Shown piece after piece: positions 8,031 to 15,172 of a DNA stretch of 18,517 nucleotides. The position numbers were made by a program, and so were the translations under genes. The notes under the pieces are model-generated. The model saw nothing but the letters and a program-made list of their open reading frames with translations, was not told the origin of the DNA and ran no database searches. The DNA lies in contig JAEURE010000017.1 of NCBI GenBank assembly GCA_016789485.1, positions 1 through 18,517 of the forward strand. Reading direction: 5' to 3'. The stretch is from Anaerolineales bacterium (GTDB lineage Bacteria; Chloroflexota; Anaerolineae; Anaerolineales; Villigracilaceae). How positions within the stretch are numbered: position 1 is the stretch's first letter; each line of letters starts with the position of its first letter.

Positions 8031-8951
8031 ATGTCCTGTGCACTGATTACTGGAATTTCAGGTTTCGTTGGCAGACATCTCCAGCATCAACTTGCGGAAT
8101 GGGATTGGCAGGTCTTTGGATTTGATATTCGCCCCACGGGGGGGGACGTCTTCGTTGGCGACCTTTCGGACCGCGCGGCTCTGACCCGTGCCGTAGCGGA
8201 TTGCCAACCCGATGCCGTCTTCCACCTTGCAGGAATTATAAAATCTGCAGACAGTGAAGCCTATTACAGGTCTAATTTGTTTGGGACGTTGAATCTTCTT
8301 GATGCAGTCATGCAAATGGAGAAACGCCCTAAGTTGGTGTTGGCGAGTTCGAGCGCGGTTTATGGTTTGACCAAGAGTGCGCGACCGATTACGGAGCGTT
8401 CACCCCTGCGCCCCATCACCGAGTATGCTGTGAGCAAGATCGCACAGGAGACGGCGGCGCTGCGGTATCATTACGCGTTCGGGTTGGACGTTGTCATTGC
8501 GCGGATGTTCAACCTGCTCGGACCTGGTCAATCGCCCGATTTGGCTTGCTCGGCGTTTGCACGTCAGATTGCGCTGGCGGAGATTTCGGAACAAGCCGAA
8601 ATTGTCACTGGTAACCTTGACGCCAAACGTGATTTTGTGGATGTGCGTGATGCTGTCCGCGCGTTTGTGCTGCTGGCAGAAAAAGGGGAGGCAGGGGAGA
8701 CCTACAACGTCTGCTCGGGGAATGCGGTGGCGATCCAGCAATGTTTGAGTGAGATGATGCTCAGGTCGAAGAAGCAGTTATCGGCTAGGGTTGATCCGGC
8801 GCGAGTTCAAAAGAACGATGTGCCTGTGCAGGTTGGAAGTTTCCAGAAGGTGCAAAAGGCTGCGGGTTGGAATCCGCGCATTCCTCTAAATGAATCTTTA
8901 GCAGACTTGCTCAACGATTGGCGTGAGCGGGTCAAAGTGGAGTTGAAATGA
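8031..8951 (+). CDS. rmd: Extended SDR, GDP-4-keto-6-deoxy-D-mannose reductase-like (Rmd)
   Basis: Protein of 306 aa, the normal size for extended short-chain dehydrogenases. It has the NAD(P) motif TGISGFVG (7-14), VFHLAG (63-68), ASSSAVYG (105-112), and the catalytic YxxxK EYAVSK (Y132, K136). The segment RMFNLLGPGQSPDLACSAFARQI (158-180, quoted here by position) and KRDFVDVRDAVRAF (199-212) with YNVCSG are characteristic of Rmd, which reduces the 4-keto group of GDP-4-keto-6-deoxymannose to GDP-rhamnose. The exact substrate is inferred; other NDP-4-keto-6-deoxy sugars are possible. Its ATGA overlap with the 4,6-dehydratase supports a shared pathway. Oddity: a G8 run at 8138-8145, around codons 36-39, could slip and switch the gene off. 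Confidence 0.85.
   Translation: MSCALITGISGFVGRHLQHQLAEWDWQVFGFDIRPTGGDVFVGDLSDRAALTRAVADCQPDAVFHLAGIIKSADSEAYYRSNLFGTLNLLDAVMQMEKRPKLVLASSSAVYGLTKSARPITERSPLRPITEYAVSKIAQETAALRYHYAFGLDVVIARMFNLLGPGQSPDLACSAFARQIALAEISEQAEIVTGNLDAKRDFVDVRDAVRAFVLLAEKGEAGETYNVCSGNAVAIQQCLSEMMLRSKKQLSARVDPARVQKNDVPVQVGSFQKVQKAAGWNPRIPLNESLADLLNDWRERVKVELK
8138..8145 (+). repeat. G8 homopolymer inside the rmd-like gene
   Basis: Eight consecutive G bases encode part of T36-G37-G38-D39 of the Rmd-like reductase. This is the longest G run I found in the window. Runs of this length are prone to slipped-strand errors, and a one-base change would truncate the enzyme early. Confidence 0.9.
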
Positions 8952-9937
8952 ATTGGAATGGTAAAAAAGTTTTGGTCACTGGTGCGGGCGGATTCATCGC
9001 CAGCCATTTGGTGGAACATTTGGTGCGTGAAGGCGCGCAGGTGCGCGGCTTTGTGCGGTACAACTCGCGCAATGACCTCGGCATGTTGAAATGGCTCGCA
9101 CCGGATGTTCTTTCGCAACTGGAGATCATGCAAGGCGACTTGCGCGATAACGAAGCGGTGCGCAATGCTGTGCGCAGTGTGGACACGGTTTTTCATCTTG
9201 GCGCGTTGATCGCGATCCCGTATTCGTATGTGAATCCACGTGAAGTGATCGATGTGAACATCATGGGTACGCTCAATGTGCTGATGGCGGCGCGTGATTT
9301 TGGAACGCGGCGCGTAGTGCATACATCCACGAGTGAAGTGTATGGCACGGCGCAATATGTGCCGATCGATGAGAAGCATCCTTTGCAGGGACAGTCGCCT
9401 TACTCTGCCAGCAAGATCGGTGCGGATCGCATTGCTGAAAGTTTTTATCGTTCGTTTGAAACGCCGGTGGTTACGCTGCGCCCGTTCAATACGTTTGGTC
9501 CGGGACAATCTATGCGCGCGGTCATCCCGACCATTATTGTGCAGGCGCTCACTCGCGACGAAGTCAAACTCGGCAGCCTTGAGCCTTCACGTGATTTCAC
9601 GTTTGCCAAAGATACCGCCAACGGTTTTGTGAAAGTTGCTGAAGCTGAAGGTGTGCTTGGTGAAGAGATCAACCTCGGCAACGATAACACCATCCGTATT
9701 GGTGACCTCGCTGAAAAGATTTTCAAGATCATCGGCAAGACTCCCAAGATCGTCGCAGACCCGCAGCGTGTGCGCCCCGGCAAAAGTGAAGTGATGAAGT
9801 TGTGGGCGTCGAATGAAAAGGCCAAGCGCATGATTGGATGGGAACCCCGCATCTCTCTCGACGAAGGCTTGCGTGCCACCATCGAGTGGATCTCCGCTCA
9901 TATCGACCTCTACCGACCCGATCAATACACGGTGTAA
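8948..9937 (+). CDS. legB: NAD-dependent nucleotide-sugar 4,6-dehydratase, LegB-like
   Basis: Protein of 329 aa, an extended SDR. It has VLVTGAGGFIASHL (8-21), in which the third Gly of GxxGxxG is Ala18, then GDLRDNEAV (63-71), VFHLGALIAIPYSY (81-94), HTSTSEVYGTA (125-135), DEKHPLQGQSPYSASK (141-156; Y152, K156) and LRPFNTFGPGQS (177-188). These match the LegB type, which converts GDP-GlcNAc to its 4-keto-6-deoxy form in the legionaminic acid pathway; GDP-mannose 4,6-dehydratase-like activity is the alternative. Other leg genes (LegC aminotransferase, LegG, LegI, LegF) are absent from the window, so legionaminic acid is not the obvious product. The ATGA overlap with the Rmd-like reductase suggests that enzyme uses its product. 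The nucleotidyltransferase follows after one base. Confidence 0.88.
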   Translation: MNWNGKKVLVTGAGGFIASHLVEHLVREGAQVRGFVRYNSRNDLGMLKWLAPDVLSQLEIMQGDLRDNEAVRNAVRSVDTVFHLGALIAIPYSYVNPREVIDVNIMGTLNVLMAARDFGTRRVVHTSTSEVYGTAQYVPIDEKHPLQGQSPYSASKIGADRIAESFYRSFETPVVTLRPFNTFGPGQSMRAVIPTIIVQALTRDEVKLGSLEPSRDFTFAKDTANGFVKVAEAEGVLGEEINLGNDNTIRIGDLAEKIFKIIGKTPKIVADPQRVRPGKSEVMKLWASNEKAKRMIGWEPRISLDEGLRATIEWISAHIDLYRPDQYTV

Positions 9938-9938
9938 T

Positions 9939-10658
9939 ATGCGAGCAGTCATCTTAGCTGGCGGCAAGGGCACACGCCTTGCCCCATACACAACTGTTCT
10001 TCCCAAACCGCTCATGCCCATCGGCGAAATGCCGATCCTTGAGATCGTAATTCGTCAGTTGCAAAAAAAAGGCTTTGATGACATCACACTGGCAACTGGT
10101 TATCTCGCTGAATTGCTCATGGCGTACTGCGGTGACGGAAGTAAATTCAATACTCGTATCGATTATTCCCGCGAAGAACAACCCCTCGGCACTGCTGGAC
10201 CGATCGCCCTCGTCCCAAATTTGGACGATACCTTTTTGGTTATGAACGGCGACCTGCTCACGACGATTGATTACAGTGCCATGCTCAACTATCACCGCGA
10301 ACGCGGTGCGCTCGCCACGGTCGCTTGCTATCAACGCGATGTGAAAATTGACCTCGGCGTGATCCAGGTGGATGAAGATAATTGGATCTCCGATTACATC
10401 GAAAAGCCCACCTATCATTATTCCGTCAGCATGGGTATTTATCTCTTTGAGCCGGAGATTTTGAAATATATTCCCAAAGGTCAACGCCTTGACCTGCCTG
10501 AACTTGTTCTTAAGTTGATGCGTGATGGGAAGAAGGTTAACGTCTTCAACTTCGACGGCTATTGGCTCGACATTGGCAGGCATGACGATTATGAGCGTGC
10601 CATTGAAGAGTTTGCTGAACATCGTGAAGCGTTTTTGCCTGGCGAAAATACCGAATGA
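9939..10658 (+). CDS. Sugar-1-phosphate nucleotidyltransferase
   Basis: Protein of 239 aa, a single catalytic domain without a C-terminal left-handed beta-helix or CBS domains. Motifs are the nucleotide loop VILAGGKGTRLAPYT (4-18), LPKPLMPIGEMPILE (21-35; K23), GTAGPI (84-89), the metal Asp in VMNGDLLT (D105), KPTYHYSVSMGIYLF (156-170) and GYWLDIGRHDDYERA (207-221; D211). The enzyme joins a sugar-1-phosphate to an NTP. By its neighbours (LegB-like and Rmd-like) a GTP-using enzyme such as the GlcN/GlcNAc-1-phosphate guanylyltransferase type (PtmE-like core) or a mannose-1-phosphate guanylyltransferase is most likely; a thymidylyl- or cytidylyltransferase cannot be excluded. I chose ATG 9939, directly after the previous TAA; the open frame upstream of it lies inside legB. 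ATGA overlap with the next gene. Confidence 0.9.
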   Translation: MRAVILAGGKGTRLAPYTTVLPKPLMPIGEMPILEIVIRQLQKKGFDDITLATGYLAELLMAYCGDGSKFNTRIDYSREEQPLGTAGPIALVPNLDDTFLVMNGDLLTTIDYSAMLNYHRERGALATVACYQRDVKIDLGVIQVDEDNWISDYIEKPTYHYSVSMGIYLFEPEILKYIPKGQRLDLPELVLKLMRDGKKVNVFNFDGYWLDIGRHDDYERAIEEFAEHREAFLPGENTE

Positions 10659-11896
10659 TCGTTTTTCTGTTCTCCAATTCCTATCCCTATGATTACGCAA
10701 TCGAGCAGACCTTTCTTAAAGGTGAAGTAGAGATTCTCCGCAAACGGTTCGAGCGCGTCATTCTCGTTCCGCGCATTGCACAGGGGAATTTACTTTCCGT
10801 TCCTGAAAGTGTGGAGGTGGACACCAGTCTTGCAGACTCTTTTACCTTTAGCAGACGTGTTGCCGAAAGCATTTTGGCATTCTTCTCAAAGGATTTTTAT
10901 CTTGACTTGAAAAACCGTTTGCCTGCGTCGCTTGCACCTACATACCTGCGAAAATTATTTTCCTTCATTGCTGGCGCAAATTTGACTCTCAAGTGGATGC
11001 AGAATTGGTTGAAATCCAATAATGTACTAGCAGATGAAGTTATTTGTTACACTTTCTGGTTTGATGAAATTACAATGGGGCTTGGGCTTGCCAAAAAACA
11101 GTATCCCGCTTTGCGTGTCGTTTCCCGCACTCATGGATATGATCTCTATGAAGAGATGTATGGGCTCTGGCCTTGCCGCCCGCGCGCAATCGAGCTGATC
11201 GATGGCCTGTTCGCAGACTCGGATATTGGCGAACATTATCTGCGTCAAAAGTATCCGCGATTCACTGAGAAGTATGGAGCGTCATTGCTTGGTGTAAAAG
11301 ACCCGGGTGGTTTTGCCAAACCTTCAGAAGATGGCGTATTAAGACTGGTATCTTGTTCAATGCTTAATCCCATCAAGAGAATTGATCTGCTTTTTGAAGG
11401 CATTATCACTGCCGCGCGGATGAGGCCGGAGCAGACTATCGAGTGGAATCACTTCGGCGATGGTGATGCAAGGCAGAATTATATTAACCGCATAGCCAGT
11501 GAATTCCCGTCAAATGCAAAAGGTTTTTTTTCTGGCTATCAAACCCAGCGCGAATTATTCCAGGCGTATCTCAATAATCCTGTGGATGTGTTTGTCAATG
11601 TCAGTTCCACCGAAGGAACCCCCGTTTCCATCATGGAAGCCATCAGCTGCGGAATCCCGGTTGTTGCCACCGCGGTGGGCGGCAATGTGGAGATCGTTCA
11701 GGAACGGAATGGATTTTTGTTGAGTGAGAATCCGACGCCGCAAGAGATCGCAGAGACCTTGCTCAAAGTTTGCGATAATCGCGCAATGATGTTGAAGAAA
11801 CGCCGGGGTAGTCTTGAAATCTGGCAGGAACGTTATAATGAAACGACCAACTTCGAGGCGTTTGCCCAAAAACTGGTCGAGATAAGGAAGCGTTAA
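10655..11896 (+). CDS. GT4-family glycosyltransferase
   Basis: Protein of 413 aa with a GT-B fold. The N-terminal domain opens with IVFLFSNSYPYDYAIEQTFL (2-21), the style of WcaL/colanic-acid type GT4 enzymes, followed by SRTHGYDLYEE (157-167) and FADSDIGEHYL (186-196). The C-terminal domain shows LVSCSMLNPIKRIDLL (231-246), HFGDGD (266-271), and the E(x7)E motif EGTPVSIMEAISCGIPVVAT (E320, E328) with VGGNVEIV (341-348). A T8 run at 11524-11531 lies in the coding sequence. It overlaps the nucleotidyltransferase by ATGA and precedes the asparagine-synthase gene by 6 bp, so it is embedded in the sugar-synthesis block. Specificity unknown. Confidence 0.92.
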   Translation: MIVFLFSNSYPYDYAIEQTFLKGEVEILRKRFERVILVPRIAQGNLLSVPESVEVDTSLADSFTFSRRVAESILAFFSKDFYLDLKNRLPASLAPTYLRKLFSFIAGANLTLKWMQNWLKSNNVLADEVICYTFWFDEITMGLGLAKKQYPALRVVSRTHGYDLYEEMYGLWPCRPRAIELIDGLFADSDIGEHYLRQKYPRFTEKYGASLLGVKDPGGFAKPSEDGVLRLVSCSMLNPIKRIDLLFEGIITAARMRPEQTIEWNHFGDGDARQNYINRIASEFPSNAKGFFSGYQTQRELFQAYLNNPVDVFVNVSSTEGTPVSIMEAISCGIPVVATAVGGNVEIVQERNGFLLSENPTPQEIAETLLKVCDNRAMMLKKRRGSLEIWQERYNETTNFEAFAQKLVEIRKR

Positions 11897-11902
11897 GTCT
11901 GT

Positions 11903-13789
11903 ATGTGTGGAATTACTGGATTTTGGAATCTGGATGGCAGACCCGTCCAGCGTGACGAGTTAATCCGCTTTACGAATCAACTCGCGCATCGCGGACCCGA
12001 CGGTTGGGATGTTTACATTGACGAATCCGCTGCGCTGGGATTTGGCCATCGCCGCCTCGCTATTATTGACTTGAATACCGGCGACCAGCCTATGTCTTTT
12101 GCAGACGGGCGCTATTGGATTGTCTTCAACGGCGAAATTTATAACTTCGTCGAGTTGAAAAAGGAACTCGAAGGTCTGGGCTGCCGTTTCAAAACCGAGT
12201 CTGATACGGAGGTTGTGCTTGCCGCCTACGATACATGGGGTGAGGATTTTCAATTCAAATTGAATGGTATGTGGGCGCTTGCCATTTGGGACAGCCGCGA
12301 GCGTAAACTCTTTCTTTCACGTGACCGCTTCGGTGTAAAACCAATGATCTATTTTTTCGATGGCAAACGTTTTGCGTTTGCATCGGAGATGAAAGCGTTT
12401 CTTGCGCTCGATAATTTTCGCGTCGAATATGATTCGGTTGTGCTTGCCAACTCACTTGAAGACGCGACTTTGGTCGAAGGTACAGAAGATTGTTTGTTCC
12501 AAGGCCTCAAACGTTTGTTAGGCGGTCACTGTCTGACGCTTAAAGTCAATGGAGATGTAAGCATTCGTCGCTGGTGGCACACGCTTGATCATCTTCCTGC
12601 CGTTCCTGAAAAATACGAAGATCAAGTCGCACAATACCGCGAATTATTTTTGGATGCCTGCCGTATTCGTATGCGCAGTGATGTGCCCATAGGCACTGCG
12701 TTGAGTGGCGGTTTGGATTCAAGCTCCGTTCTTTCTTCGATGAGTCACATCCGCAGATCAGGCGATGCTACCATGCGCGCGGCACACGAATGGCAAAAGG
12801 CATTTATCGGCACGTGGCCCGGCAAGATCATTGACGAGCGGCAGTATGCTGATAAAGTTGTCAAGAGCAGTGGTGTCAATCCCATTTACTGCGAAATGAA
12901 CGCGGATATGTATCTCGATCACTTTAATGACATCCTCTATCAATACGAGGAACTCTCAGATATTCATCTTGGCCCGTGGTTTGTTCACAAGATGCAGCGG
13001 CAGAATGGTGTAGTTGTCACCATTGATGGTCACGGCGGCGACGAAGCATTGGGCGGATACACCTGGCATGTCTTCGCCGCGATGCGCGACGCGAATCCGA
13101 TTCGCTACGCTGAACTCGCCCTCATCCGCAACAGCATGAGCCTGACTCACGGACTTGGGATATACGTCAGCGCCTTCAAGAACCGCATCACTGGAAAAAA
13201 ATCCGCCTCGAACGGGAACTCATGGCTGACTCTCCAACCTAAACCTTTTGTTACACCTGCAATGGAGCAGGACGTGCCTCGCCTCGCTGGACGTGATGGA
13301 CTCTTCAAAGCGCTTTACACGGATTTCCACTCCACGCACCTGCCGATGAACTTGCGTGATTTTGACCGCCTCTCCATGGCACACGGAGTCGAAGTCCGTT
13401 CGCCGTTTATGGATTGGCGGCTGGTTACCTTTGTGTTTGCTATTCCATCCGCGCACAAGATTGGCGGAGGGTATACAAAACGTATTTTACGCGATGCTAT
13501 GAAGGATATCTTGCCGGAAGCGATTCGCACTCGCACTAAGAAGCTTGGCTTCCCGAATCTCGACGAAGGTTGGAATTCTCCTCAAGGTCATCAATTCATT
13601 AAGGATGCAATATCATCCTCGGATTTCAGATTCTCTTCTTATTGGGATGGCACACGTATTCTGCCTGACCTTGAGCATGCTTTTCAGGTGAAGGACAGAA
13701 CTCGAATTTATAAAGCTTGGAAGCTAGTTCAAGCACAGTCGTTGATCCAAATGTTTCGTGAAAAGAACAAGAAGGTGAGTGCCGTATGA
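11903..13789 (+). CDS. asnB: Asparagine synthase (glutamine-hydrolysing) homologue, probably a glycan or uronate amidotransferase
   Basis: Protein of 628 aa. The N-terminal class II glutaminase domain has the catalytic Cys2 after Met1 (MCGITGFWNLDG), LAHRGPDG (27-34), GHRRLAIID (48-56), NGEIYNF (76-82) and the glutamine-binding region with D101. The C-terminal synthetase domain has the PP-loop ALSGGLDSS (266-274) for ATP and TIDGHGGDEALGGY (373-386), where housekeeping AsnB enzymes usually have SGDGGDE. Such AsnB paralogues are common in O-antigen and capsule loci, where they are thought to amidate uronic acids or other carboxylates; true asparagine synthesis is the alternative. Start: the only Met that places Cys at position 2. 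It overlaps hisH by ATGA, which links it to the acetamidino module and a shared demand for glutamine nitrogen. Confidence 0.9.
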   Translation: MCGITGFWNLDGRPVQRDELIRFTNQLAHRGPDGWDVYIDESAALGFGHRRLAIIDLNTGDQPMSFADGRYWIVFNGEIYNFVELKKELEGLGCRFKTESDTEVVLAAYDTWGEDFQFKLNGMWALAIWDSRERKLFLSRDRFGVKPMIYFFDGKRFAFASEMKAFLALDNFRVEYDSVVLANSLEDATLVEGTEDCLFQGLKRLLGGHCLTLKVNGDVSIRRWWHTLDHLPAVPEKYEDQVAQYRELFLDACRIRMRSDVPIGTALSGGLDSSSVLSSMSHIRRSGDATMRAAHEWQKAFIGTWPGKIIDERQYADKVVKSSGVNPIYCEMNADMYLDHFNDILYQYEELSDIHLGPWFVHKMQRQNGVVVTIDGHGGDEALGGYTWHVFAAMRDANPIRYAELALIRNSMSLTHGLGIYVSAFKNRITGKKSASNGNSWLTLQPKPFVTPAMEQDVPRLAGRDGLFKALYTDFHSTHLPMNLRDFDRLSMAHGVEVRSPFMDWRLVTFVFAIPSAHKIGGGYTKRILRDAMKDILPEAIRTRTKKLGFPNLDEGWNSPQGHQFIKDAISSSDFRFSSYWDGTRILPDLEHAFQVKDRTRIYKAWKLVQAQSLIQMFREKNKKVSAV

Positions 13790-14406
13790 TAGTCGTTGTA
13801 GACTATGGTGTTGGCAATCTCGGCTCCATAGTTAATATGTTCAAGAAGGTTGGTGCAAAGGCAATTGCTTCGTCTGACCCTATGGTAATTCGCGATGCCG
13901 AGAAATTGATTTTGCCCGGCGTCGGCGCGTTCGATGCGGCAATGAGAAAATTCCATGAGACAGGTTTGGTTCCTGTTGTGGGTGAGTTGGTTTTGGAGAA
14001 GAAGATTCCCGTACTTGGCTTGTGTGTTGGCCTTCAAATCATGACGAAGGGAAGCGAAGAAGGGCAGATGTCTGGTCTCGGGTGGTTTGATGCGGAAACG
14101 ATCCGCTTCAAGTTCGATCCTGAACATATCCATCTCAAGGTTCCGCATATGGGTTGGAATGAGGCACGTGTCGTCCGCGAGCACCCGTTAGTTGCAGATT
14201 GGGATGAAGAATCTCGTTTTTATTTTGTTCATTCATATCATGTAGTGGCGAAGGAGACAGATGCTGTGCTTGCCGAGACAGAATATGGTGTGATTATCCA
14301 TTCGATTTTGGGGCGCGGTAACATTATGGGCACGCAATTTCATCCTGAAAAAAGCCATCGCTTTGGGATGCGTTTGCTGAAAAATTTCGCGGAGAATATC
14401 CGATGA
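13786..14406 (+). CDS. hisH: HisH2/WbuY-type glutamine amidotransferase subunit of the acetamidino module
   Basis: Protein of 206 aa, a class I glutaminase resembling HisH. The N-terminus VVVDYGVGNLGSI (3-15), LILPGVGAFDAAM (41-53), nucleophile elbow GLCVGLQIM (C80), and GTQFHPEKSH (H186, E188) give a complete Cys-His-Glu triad. It hydrolyses glutamine to supply ammonia to its HisF-like partner encoded immediately downstream with an ATGA overlap. No other histidine gene is near, and an N-acetyl sugar amidotransferase follows, so it belongs to the HisH2-HisF2-WbpG system known from Pseudomonas aeruginosa O5 B-band LPS rather than histidine synthesis. The elbow GLCVGLQ differs slightly from the usual HisH GICLGMQ. 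Confidence 0.92.
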   Translation: MIVVVDYGVGNLGSIVNMFKKVGAKAIASSDPMVIRDAEKLILPGVGAFDAAMRKFHETGLVPVVGELVLEKKIPVLGLCVGLQIMTKGSEEGQMSGLGWFDAETIRFKFDPEHIHLKVPHMGWNEARVVREHPLVADWDEESRFYFVHSYHVVAKETDAVLAETEYGVIIHSILGRGNIMGTQFHPEKSHRFGMRLLKNFAENIR

Positions 14407-15164
14407 TTCGTCCTAGAGTGATTCCTGCTTTGCTATTGAAAGGACAGGGCCTAGTTAAAACGATCAAGTTCAAGGATCCGAAATACCTTGGCGACCCGAT
14501 TAACATCGTGCGGATTTTTAATGAAAAGGAAGTAGACGAAATCGTTCTCTTGGATATTAACGCCACGCCTGAGAATCGCGGTCCGCAGTTTGATTTACTG
14601 AAGGACATTGCTAGTGAAGCATTCATTCCGCTTGCTTATGGGGGCGGGATCCGCTCTATGGATGATGTGCGAAGGCTGCTTAGCATTGGCATTGAAAAGT
14701 TAATCATGAACACCTCGGCAATGGAAACCCCGTCGCTGATTCGTGAAGTGGCAGACCATGCGGGCAGCCAGGCAGCAGTCGCTTCGATGGATGTGAAAAA
14801 GAACATTTTCGGCAAATATGAAGTCTTCACGCACTGTGGGCAAAAGAAGACGGGGATTGACCCAGTCAAGCATGCCCTCGAAATGGAAAGAATGGGTGTG
14901 GGTGAGATTCTCGTTAATTCAATCGACCGCGATGGCACAATGCAGGGCTATGATATTGAACTTGTCCGCAGAGTTGCGGATGCGGTCAATGTGCCTGTGG
15001 TGGCATGCGGCGGCGCTGGAAATTTGGCTCACGTTGCTGAGGCCATCAGTCAGGGGCATGCTTCTGCGGCAGCTGCAGGAAGCATGTTCGTTTTTCAGGG
15101 CCCGTTGCGCGGGGTTTTAATCAGTTACCCCACGCCAAAGGAATTGAAAGAATTTATTTCGTAG
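14403..15164 (+). CDS. hisF: HisF2/WbuZ-type ammonia-channelling barrel protein of the acetamidino module
   Basis: Protein of 253 aa, a (beta/alpha)8 barrel like HisF. It keeps FKDPKYLGDPIN (23-34), LLDINAT (49-55), the phosphate loop AYGGGIRSMDDV (78-89), VASMDVKK (D130), SIDRDGTMQGYD (173-184) and ACGGAGNL. The first strand reads RVIPALLLK (5-13) where histidine-pathway HisF has a CLDV sequence: the catalytic Asp11 is Leu11. Asp130 is kept. This substitution fits the AglZ/HisF2/WbuZ group, which is thought not to make imidazole glycerol phosphate but to pass ammonia from HisH2 to the sugar amidotransferase. Overlaps at ATGA with hisH and lies 8 bp before the amidotransferase gene, suggesting a complex. 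Confidence 0.92.
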   Translation: MIRPRVIPALLLKGQGLVKTIKFKDPKYLGDPINIVRIFNEKEVDEIVLLDINATPENRGPQFDLLKDIASEAFIPLAYGGGIRSMDDVRRLLSIGIEKLIMNTSAMETPSLIREVADHAGSQAAVASMDVKKNIFGKYEVFTHCGQKKTGIDPVKHALEMERMGVGEILVNSIDRDGTMQGYDIELVRRVADAVNVPVVACGGAGNLAHVAEAISQGHASAAAAGSMFVFQGPLRGVLISYPTPKELKEFIS

Positions 15165-15167
15165 GAG
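15164..15167 (+). promoter_or_regulatory. Shine-Dalgarno site of the N-acetyl sugar amidotransferase
   Basis: GGAG begins on the last base of the hisF stop codon and sits 5 nt before ATG 15173, supporting that start. Confidence 0.7.
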
Positions 15168-15172
15168 TTTGA

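Noticed and set aside
8807..9508. 233-codon open frame on the minus strand
   Set aside because: Lies opposite the strongly supported rmd and legB genes; its translation is rich in R, H and T with no recognisable domain, typical of a shadow frame.
9954..10700. 248-codon open frame on the minus strand
   Set aside because: Opposite the nucleotidyltransferase, whose motifs are complete; the antisense translation shows no motif.
13786..15164. Histidine biosynthesis operon fragment (hisH-hisF)
   Set aside because: No hisA, hisI or hisB neighbours; HisF lacks Asp11; an N-acetyl sugar amidotransferase follows directly.
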